DNA from: Roseiflexaceae bacterium UBA965
GTDB lineage: Bacteria > Chloroflexota > Chloroflexia > Chloroflexales > Roseiflexaceae
Length of the DNA stretch: 13,427 nt
NCBI GenBank assembly: GCA_002292925.1
Contig: DBCF01000304.1
Coordinates: 1-13,427, forward strand
Reading direction: 5' to 3'
A model generated the notes under the pieces. It was given only the letters and a program-made list of their open reading frames with translations, did not search any database and was not told where the DNA came from. Position 1 is the first letter of the stretch. Every line of letters begins with the position of its first letter. The position numbers and the translations under genes are program-made. Positions 5,907 to 12,400 of the stretch are shown here, piece after piece.

Positions 5907-6877
5907 TGCGGCGTGCGATTATCCGCTGGGGGTTGCGCCTAATTGGGCCACTCTTGTTTGTGCTGTTTTTGTGGCGCACCGATTTACGCGTATTGGGTGA
6001 AGCCTTGACGCAAGTCAACTGGTGGCCCGTCGCCGTATCATTGGCGTTGATGCCGTTTTTTTTGATTGTGAAGGCCTGGCGCTGGCAGATTATCATGCAT
6101 GAATTGGGATTACAACCACCCTCGATCTGGGTACTTAGTCGCATTTATACCGTCGGGTTGTTTTTGGGGGGTACGACCCCCGGCCAAAGTGGTGATTTTG
6201 CTAAAGCGTTGTATGTCCGCAATGCCCAAAATCCCATGCCGAGCCTGTTGTTTAGTATTTTTGTGGAGCGGCTGTGTGACGTGGCTGCCATGGCAGTGCT
6301 GGCATTTGTGGGATTAGCGGCCTTGGCAGATAGCCTCGACGCCAGTAGTAAGGCGAGCATCCAACAGGTGACGGTCTTGGTGGCAGTGATTATTTTTGCG
6401 ATGTTGCCCGCGCTCTTAATCCGTCGCAGTCGCAATTGGGGCTTCAGCGTGATGCGTATTGTCGTTCCCACCCGCTGGAAGCCGCGCTTCGACACCCTCG
6501 TCCAGCAATTCGATGCCCTCGATATTAGTGGTCGGGCAGCCGCCGCCCTCGTGCTGACCACCTGTGGATCGGCGTTTTCGACGGCGATTCGGATTGCCTT
6601 GTTGTTTACTGCCATGGATTTGACCCGCATTCCTTTGGCGGCAGTACTTGGCTCGACAGGGCAAATCGCCTTGTTGCAAGCCTTGCCCATCAGTGTATCG
6701 GGGCTCGGTATTCGTGAAGCGGTACTGATTGGATTACTCAATGCCCATGGCTATGCGAGTGCCTATGCCATCGCCTTGTCAGGATTGTTTTTGATTATCA
6801 ATGTCCAGCATATTTTGGTGGGGTTTGCGGTATCATTGCGCTATCCCATCCCGAGTGAGGTACCCTCAAATGCCTAG
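5906..6877 (+). CDS. Lysylphosphatidylglycerol synthase TM region / UPF0104 (flippase-like) membrane protein
   Basis: A 323-residue polytopic protein matching the LPG_synthase_TM/UPF0104 family. Its hallmark motifs are TPGQSGDFAKA (91-101) and ERLCD (121-125) near the second third, and SGLGIREA in the late loop. About eight hydrophobic helices are visible. It has only the membrane domain, without the cytoplasmic aminoacyl-transfer domain of MprF, so it cannot by itself be a lysyl-PG synthase. Stand-alone members often lie next to GT2 enzymes and are proposed to move or use lipid-linked substrates. The start overlaps the GT2 stop by one base, with GGAG at 5894-5897. Its last 8 bases overlap the lipoprotein start. 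Family sure; the transported lipid is unknown. Confidence 0.88.
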   Translation: MRRAIIRWGLRLIGPLLFVLFLWRTDLRVLGEALTQVNWWPVAVSLALMPFFLIVKAWRWQIIMHELGLQPPSIWVLSRIYTVGLFLGGTTPGQSGDFAKALYVRNAQNPMPSLLFSIFVERLCDVAAMAVLAFVGLAALADSLDASSKASIQQVTVLVAVIIFAMLPALLIRRSRNWGFSVMRIVVPTRWKPRFDTLVQQFDALDISGRAAAALVLTTCGSAFSTAIRIALLFTAMDLTRIPLAAVLGSTGQIALLQALPISVSGLGIREAVLIGLLNAHGYASAYAIALSGLFLIINVQHILVGFAVSLRYPIPSEVPSNA

Positions 6878-7259
6878 GTTGTTGCTGTTGGTATGCATCT
6901 TGATAGCAAGTGGGGTCTTGGGAGCCTGTGGCCAAGCAGTGCAATATCAGGCCAACCAAGCCAACATCGGTGTGACAGTACAGATGAGCAATGCGCCCCA
7001 GATCAATCAATCACAACCCGCTACGTTGACATTTCGCAAAGACGACGCACCACTCACGGTACAAAACGTGGTCTGTGACATGCAAATGGTGGGCATGACG
7101 ATGGGGAGCAACCGCCCCATGGCCGATGCCCAACCCGATGGCAGCCATGTCTGCAATCTGTTATTTACCATGGAAGGTGAGTGGATGCTGGTAGTTACCG
7201 GCACTGCCGATAATCAACCGATACGCATCGTAGTGCCCAAAATCATCGTTGCCAAATAG
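6870..7259 (+). CDS. Met-rich lipoprotein, YtkA-like
   Basis: A 129-residue predicted lipoprotein. The signal MPRLLLLVCILIASGVLGAC ends in a lipobox, LGA-C20. After it comes one beta-sandwich-sized domain. DMQMVGMTMG (70-79) with M84, M101, C69, C95 and H93, then TMEGEWMLVVTG (100-111), resembles the YtkA-like domain (pattern: Met-rich strand, then 'M-x-G-x-W-x-v-x-v'). YtkA-like and CopC-like domains often bind copper at the cell surface, and the clustered Met residues would fit; metal binding is not shown here. The start at 6870 is preferred over upstream codons because it gives an ideal signal peptide and has GTGAGG nine bases upstream. It overlaps the flippase-like gene by 8 bases, so the three genes form one operon. 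Confidence 0.78.
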   Translation: MPRLLLLVCILIASGVLGACGQAVQYQANQANIGVTVQMSNAPQINQSQPATLTFRKDDAPLTVQNVVCDMQMVGMTMGSNRPMADAQPDGSHVCNLLFTMEGEWMLVVTGTADNQPIRIVVPKIIVAK

Positions 7260-7295
7260 TCAGCGTTTTTTGGTGAAAATATTCTTTGTACAAAA

Positions 7296-7327
7296 AACCG
7301 GTGCAGGGCCTAGGCTCTGCACCGGTT
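7296..7327 (-). terminator. Intrinsic terminator of pfkA (possibly bidirectional)
   Basis: AACCGGTGCAG (7296-7306), a 10-base loop, and CTGCACCGGTT (7317-7327). On the minus strand the stem runs into a T-run (A-run 7292-7297), 17 bases after the pfkA stop. On the plus strand only CTGTTTAC follows, so it may also end the lipoprotein operon less efficiently. Confidence 0.87.
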
Positions 7328-7344
7328 CTGTTTACTGAGATTGA

Positions 7345-8406
7345 TTAGTCACCAAAAGCGATACCGATACCCTTGGCAGTACGGACTAAGTCGCTATGGG
7401 GACGGATGGTTTTGAGGTGGCTGACGGCTTCGGCCATCGGCACGGTGGTAATGTCTTGGGCGCTGAGGGCCACCATTTCGCCAGTAATTCCGTCGTGCAA
7501 GGCGCGGACCGCGGCGGCGCCAAAGCGGGTCGACAAAATCCGGTCGTAGGGAGTAGGGGTTCCACCACGTTGCAAGTGACCGAGCACCACACAGCGTGAC
7601 TCTTTGCCGGTGAGAGCTTGAATCTGCTCGGCGACCATTTGGCCAACGCCCCCCAGCCGACCATCGCCAGCATAGATGGGCTTGGCGCCTTTGGGGAAGG
7701 CACCTTCGGCGACCACCACAATGCTTGAGGTCAAGCCGGCATGTTCACGTTTGGTGACATGTTCGGCAATCAGATTAATGTCAAACGGAATTTCGGGCAC
7801 CAAGATGACATCAGCCCCACCTGAAATACCGCAGTGCAAGGCGATCCAACCGGCATGCCGACCCATGACTTCGAGCACCATCACGCGGTTGTGACTCGCA
7901 GCGGTGGTTTGCAGGCGATCGAGTGCTTCTGAGGCGACTTGCAATGCCGTGTCAAAGCCGAAGGTACGGTCGGTACCAGCCAAGTCATTGTCGATGGTTT
8001 TGGGGACACCAATCACTGGAGCGCCCATTTTGCTGAGTTCCATGGCGATGGTTTGGGTGCCTTCACCACCAATGGTAATCAAGCCGGCCAGACCCATTTG
8101 CATGATGTTGGTATAGGCTTCGAGGTACGGGTCATCGACCGCACCCACCACGCGCGGACCACTAAAGTGACCACGATTGGTTGAGCGCAAAATGGTGCCA
8201 CCCCGTGACAACAAATCGCGCACATCGACGTCGGTCAAGACGCGGTAGCGGGGAGTGGCAAGCAGGCCTTCGAAGCCATCTTCGATGCCCAACATTTCGT
8301 AGCCGAGTGATTCACCCATTTTGACGGCGGCGCGGATGACGGCATTGAGGCCGGGGGCATCGCCACCGCTGGTAAGCATGGCAATGCGAGGTTTTTTGGT
8401 AGGCAT
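7345..8406 (-). CDS. pfkA: 6-phosphofructokinase, group III (Mtb PfkA-like)
   Basis: A 353-residue enzyme that phosphorylates fructose 6-phosphate to fructose 1,6-bisphosphate in glycolysis. Motifs in order: LTSGGDAPGLNAVIR (11-25), IGGEGT (112-117), PKTIDND (135-141, catalytic Asp139), MGRHAGWIAL (181-190) and LGHLQRGGTPTPYDR. GGEGT with a Lys in PKTIDND is the combination in M. tuberculosis PfkA (group III). The first motif lacks the GGDD Asp of pyrophosphate-dependent enzymes, while the Lys is shared with them. ATP is therefore the likely donor, with PPi not excluded. The start at 8406 is chosen because PFK homology begins within a few residues and AAAGG lies seven bases before it. In-frame upstream starts (to 8493) would add 29 poorly conserved residues. 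It lies 108 bases downstream of the HAD gene, with its own promoter. Confidence 0.95.
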   Translation of the reverse strand: MPTKKPRIAMLTSGGDAPGLNAVIRAAVKMGESLGYEMLGIEDGFEGLLATPRYRVLTDVDVRDLLSRGGTILRSTNRGHFSGPRVVGAVDDPYLEAYTNIMQMGLAGLITIGGEGTQTIAMELSKMGAPVIGVPKTIDNDLAGTDRTFGFDTALQVASEALDRLQTTAASHNRVMVLEVMGRHAGWIALHCGISGGADVILVPEIPFDINLIAEHVTKREHAGLTSSIVVVAEGAFPKGAKPIYAGDGRLGGVGQMVAEQIQALTGKESRCVVLGHLQRGGTPTPYDRILSTRFGAAAVRALHDGITGEMVALSAQDITTVPMAEAVSHLKTIRPHSDLVRTAKGIGIAFGD

Positions 8407-8502
8407 AGTGGGACCTTTCTTGGCACGTGTCATCATCAAATCTTTCACAATTGGCGACACTGCCAAGTGGGCATACGTAGCCGCATGACGCAAGTTGCGC
8501 CG

Positions 8503-8531
8503 ATTATACCGGTATTAACAGTTTTGCGCAA
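8503..8531 (-). promoter_or_regulatory. Predicted pfkA promoter
   Basis: On the minus strand, a TATAAT -10 (complement of 8503-8508) is preceded after 17 bases by TTGCGC (complement of 8526-8531), a half-match to the -35. The -35 lies in the last codons of the HAD gene. The predicted start is near 8496, about 90 bases before the pfkA ATG. Confidence 0.6.
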
Positions 8532-9213
8532 GCCAATTTGCAACTGCGGTAATGTCAGCCATTTCGCGCCACGTACGCGCGTCTGCAGGCACATCGACAT
8601 GCTCGTGTTGCCAGGTCAAGTGATAGGGCACATGGATGGCATGGGCGCCCAGTGCCACCACCGGCAAAATATCTGAACGCAATGAATTGCCAATCATCAC
8701 AAATTCGCTGGGGTTGATGTCGTGGCGGCGCAAAATGCGGGCATAGGTCGAACTGTTTTTTTCGCTGACAACTTCGATGTGGCGGAAGTAATCGGCCAAG
8801 CCAGACCGGGCGATTTTGGCTTCTTGGTCAAACAAATCGCCCTTGGTGATGAGCATCAAACGGTGGGTTTGGGCGAGGGTAGGAATGATATCAGCGACGT
8901 GGGGGAGCAAGGTGAGCGGGGCATGCACCATTTCACGGGCGAGGTCAATGATTTGGGCGATTTCGTGGCCAGTGACGGCACCATCACTAATCTGGATGGC
9001 GGTTTCGATCATCGACAGGGTGAAGCCTTTGATGCCATAGCCGAAGTAGGCGAGGTTGCGTTGCTCGGTGGCATGGAGCTCTTGGGCATCCCAGTCGTGT
9101 CGGTAGGGTGCAAGGAGCGCGGTATAGCGGGCTTGGGTGGCCACAAAAAGGTCTTCGTTGGCCCAGAGCGTATCATCGGCATCAAATGCCACGGTGGTGA
9201 TTGTGTGTTTCAT
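8515..9213 (-). CDS. HAD-family hydrolase (haloacid dehalogenase-like phosphatase)
   Basis: A 232-residue protein with all four HAD motifs: nucleophile and acid D11/D13 (FDADDTLW), motif II Thr123 (LITKGD), motif III Lys152 (SEKN) and motif IV GNSLRSD (175-181). A helical cap of roughly 90 residues lies between motifs I and II, as in class IA phosphatases such as YjjG. It is a cytosolic phosphatase; the substrate is not clear from the sequence. The start at 9213 fits the family (MKHTITTVAFDADDT), but no Shine-Dalgarno precedes it. The promoter at 9220-9248 predicts initiation at the A of the ATG, so the mRNA is probably leaderless. It lies upstream of pfkA on the same strand. Read-through into pfkA is possible, but pfkA has its own promoter. 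Confidence 0.9.
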   Translation of the reverse strand: MKHTITTVAFDADDTLWANEDLFVATQARYTALLAPYRHDWDAQELHATEQRNLAYFGYGIKGFTLSMIETAIQISDGAVTGHEIAQIIDLAREMVHAPLTLLPHVADIIPTLAQTHRLMLITKGDLFDQEAKIARSGLADYFRHIEVVSEKNSSTYARILRRHDINPSEFVMIGNSLRSDILPVVALGAHAIHVPYHLTWQHEHVDVPADARTWREMADITAVANWLAQNC

Positions 9214-9219
9214 GGGGAT

Positions 9220-9248
9220 ATTTTAGCGCAAACAATGGGTTGTGCCAA
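9220..9248 (-). promoter_or_regulatory. Predicted leaderless promoter of the HAD gene
   Basis: On the minus strand, TTGGCA (complement of 9243-9248), a 17-base spacer and TAAAAT (complement of 9220-9225): five of six matches in each box. A start seven bases after the -10 falls at 9213, the first base of the ATG. This agrees with the absence of a ribosome binding site. Confidence 0.6.
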
Positions 9249-9264
9249 CTCCCATTGTTTGTGC
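9226..9264. repeat. 14-bp inverted repeat flanking the HAD -35 box (operator-like)
   Basis: GCGCAAACAATGGG (9226-9239) and CCCATTGTTTGTGC (9251-9264) are inverted repeats with one G-T mismatch. They are separated by 11 bases that contain the -35 box. Because transcription is predicted to start at 9213, the repeat is not in the HAD mRNA. It is more likely a DNA-level binding site for a dimeric regulator. Confidence 0.6.
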
Positions 9265-9335
9265 GGGGGGGGGCTACGGCGGAGATTGTGGTGGTGCTTA
9301 TTCACCGCTGTAGCCGGTAGTTTTTTCACAAAAAA
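9265..9335 (+). other. Intergenic stem-loops and homopolymer tracts upstream of the RCC1 gene
   Basis: A run of nine G (9265-9273) leads into GGCTACGGCGG (9272-9282). This pairs with CCGCTGTAGCC (9305-9315) with one G-U pair, and TTTTTT (9321-9326) follows five bases later. TTTTTT-CAC-AAAAAA (9321-9335) is itself an inverted repeat. No plus-strand gene lies just upstream that would need a terminator, so its purpose is unclear. Confidence 0.45.
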
Positions 9336-9382
9336 GCAAAACATACAACCACAATCATCCAAAATAAGATTAGATTCCCGAG

Positions 9383-9411
9383 TGACGTCCACATTTGTGA
9401 CGTGTTGACGT
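9383..9411 (+). promoter_or_regulatory. Three TGACGT boxes upstream of the RCC1-repeat gene
   Basis: TGACGT occurs at 9383-9388, 9398-9403 and 9406-9411. The first two are the 7-mer GTGACGT, 15 bases apart. A weak -10 (TATAAG, 9423-9428) lies just downstream with no good -35. This is the arrangement of an activator-dependent promoter. The binding protein is unknown. Confidence 0.4.
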
Positions 9412-9456
9412 GATATCGTAAGTATAAGGGCAGTTTTTCTGTCAAAAGAGGTTATT

Positions 9457-12400
9457 ATGCGTACAAATTCTTGGTTGCGGACGGTACTCACATTCGTATT
9501 ACTCGTGGGGATGTACCTAACCACAGCAACGATTAGTCAGGCATCGTCAGGGTCGTCGGCACCGATATTTGACACCACGAGCACCAGCACGCGCTTTGTG
9601 GATGTGGTGGTCGGCGATAATCATACCTGTGGCTTGCGGGCCAACGGCACAGTGATGTGCTGGGGCTACAACGGCGAAGGACAGTTGGGGATTAATGATT
9701 CGTTTACACGATATAGTCTATACCCTGTTGAGGTACCCAATGTCACTGATGCAGTGGCAATTGCTGGTGCGAGCAACATCACCTGTATTTTGCGGCGTGA
9801 CAGCAGTATGGCCTGTTGGGGTTATGGGTATTTTGGTGATAATCAGGCAGCTACCGTAAAATGGGGTGTTACAACCATATCTGGCCTGCGTGATGTAGTA
9901 CAAATGGCTGTGACAAATGTCGGTACGTGTATCCTCAATAAAATCGGTTATTTAGTCTGTTGGGGACAGAATTATTACCCATACACTCACAATGATCAAC
10001 AGTGGATTTACACACCGAACTGGGAGGCAAACATTCTCACACCACGTGTCATATATACGAGCGACATCAAATCAATGGCAATCCGCAACGTCGATAGCAA
10101 TCGCCGTATATGCATCCAGCGCTACGACAATCGTTTGGCCTGTATGGGGTACAACGCCAACAATCAACTAGGCATCGGGTTTGCGTCGGCATCGAATTAC
10201 ACCGGATTTTCGGTGCAAGGCTTAGGACCCAATGTCAGCAAATACGCCTTGACCAATAGTGGTGGTTGTGCGATTTTGACAGATAGTTCATTGAATTGCT
10301 GGGGATGGTTTGGCGACAACTATAATCCAAACCCCCGCACAATCGATACACCGGAGCAGTTTATAGATGTGTCAGGGAGTACGGCAAACCGTTTTTACTT
10401 CCGTGGGGTATCGGGCAAAGTATATGCCATCGGTGAAAGTACGAATGGTGTGCTCGGGGTGAACAGCATCATCAATGTCCCAATACTCACCGAAATGCCC
10501 GAGCTGTTTGGGGCGACGCGGATCGCCGGTACAGATTCACAACATGGCTGTGCAGTCCTCCCCAGCGGACGCATCCGCTGTTGGGGCCAAAACCCGTGGG
10601 GACAATTGGGCAACGGCACGCAGAGTGGCTCGTATGTACCCATCAACATCGCCCTGCCAGGCGAACCAGTGGTGAGTAGCATTACCACGGTCGAAGATAC
10701 CTTGAGTGATGTATTGAAAATCAAACGACATCCCGAAGATGGCATTGAAACTGCCTATATGCGGATTACCCGGGTGGTGGGTGGGCGGCTGTTCAAAGCC
10801 GATGGCACCACCGCCGTCGCTGCCGGCAGCTATTTGCCAGTAAGTGAAACCGAGCGCGGCTTACGATTCTTACCCGATGCCAATCTCAACGGCATCGGCG
10901 CCGGTGCGGTGGCAGTACAGGCCTCGACCAAAGCCAATATCACGGGCGTCAGCCCGGTGGTGGTAACCGCCACCGTCACTATTACGGCGATGGCCGACCC
11001 ACCGCTGATGAGCAACGCCGAGACCAGCGAAGACACGCAGTCGTACGACGGCTTGGTGATTACCCGCAACCCGGTTGATGGTAACGAAGTCACGCATGTG
11101 ATTATTAGTGGTTATAGTGGTGGCCAACTCTATATGCCCAACGGCACCACGCCGATTGTCGCCGGGAGTGTGATTGATTTGGTGACAGCAGGGCAAGGCT
11201 TGCGCTTTACGCCAAATAGCAACAGCGTGACCACCGGCAGCGTAAGCGTACGCGCAGCCACCTCGGCCAATGGTGATGGGGCCAGTGCGACGGGCACGGC
11301 AACGATTACAATTAAACCGGTGCCTGATGGCGCGCCGGTGGTTACCGGCACCACCACCAAAGAAGACGAACTGAGTCGAGCAGACATTGTGATTACCCGC
11401 AATGCGGTGGATGGCGACGAAATCCGCTACTTCCGAGTCATCACCAATGCCCCAGGCCGGATCTATCTGACTGACGGCGTCACGCCGGTCCTCAATGGCG
11501 GCTTTATCACGGCCAGTGCGGCCAATGCTGGATTACGCTTCCGCCCCAACCCCAATATATATGGTAATTTTGTCTTCCAAGCTCAAGCGGCCACATCACC
11601 GACAGTGGAGGGGATTGGCGGCGATGTGGCGAGTGCGCCCATCGTCATCACGCCGGTAGCCGATACACCACGCATCAGCACCACTAGTGTCGATGAAGGC
11701 ACGCAATCGAGCAGTGGCCTGGTGATATTACCCAACAGCAACGATGGTACTGAGGTCAGTCATTATCGGATTGCGGCGATTATCGGTGGGACGTTGTATC
11801 TGCGCGACGGCGTCACCACGCTCAATGTCGGGCAGTATATTACTGCGGCCCAAGGGGCCGAAGGGTTGCGCTTTACGCCGCCACCTGCCTCGATGGGGAA
11901 TGGCCAAGTCGACGTACAAGCATCGATTGGCGCAAACCCACTCTATACCACCAATACCCGCGCCAGTGCCTATGTGACGGTCAACGACAAAACTCCCCCG
12001 GCATTGTTGTTGCCCTACGACATGATTTTGGATGCCTACTACGATAGTGGCTCAGCGGTCAGCTTTAGTGTGACGGCTAGTGACTTGCGTGACGGCGACG
12101 TGACAGTGACCTGTGACAAAAACAGCGGCATCATGTTGCCGGTAGGGGTACATACGATTACCTGTACGGCAACAGATCGTAGTGGCAATATTGCCAGCGA
12201 AGGGTTTACGGTTATCATCCAAAAAGTAGTCCCGGCGGTACAACTCAGCAGTGTCGATGCAGTATCAGGGCGTGATGTGCCGTTGCGCTGGAGCTTGGCA
12301 ACCCCGATTAACCAAACCTACAAATACGAAGTGCAACGGCGGGCGCTGCCCAGTGGCGAATGGATGACGGTGGTGCGTGAATTGACTGCACGCGACACCA

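Noticed and set aside
6145..6741. 198-residue minus-strand open frame opposite the flippase-like gene
   Set aside because: Shadow of a coding strand with strong UPF0104 motifs; no family resemblance and no promoter or ribosome binding site.
7345..8493. 382-residue version of PfkA
   Set aside because: The additional N-terminal residues are not PFK-like. The ATG at 8406 has its own ribosome binding site and fits the family start.
8722..9408. 228-residue plus-strand open frame across the HAD gene and the intergenic region
   Set aside because: It is antisense to a HAD hydrolase with all four motifs. Its sequence mirrors that gene (Gly/Val-rich) and the part beyond 9213 covers hairpins and homopolymers.
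9397..9412. TTGACG at 9405-9410 as the -35 of the RCC1 gene
   Set aside because: The only reasonable -10 (TATAAG, 9423) is just 12 bases away, too close for a sigma70 promoter. The bases are better read as part of the TGACGT boxes.
9457..10605. CWG-rich repeats as a possible enzyme or sialidase-like propeller
   Set aside because: The G-x-x-x-CWGxNxxGQLG pattern is RCC1-type. No Asp-box (S-x-D-x-G-x-T-W) or catalytic residues were seen.
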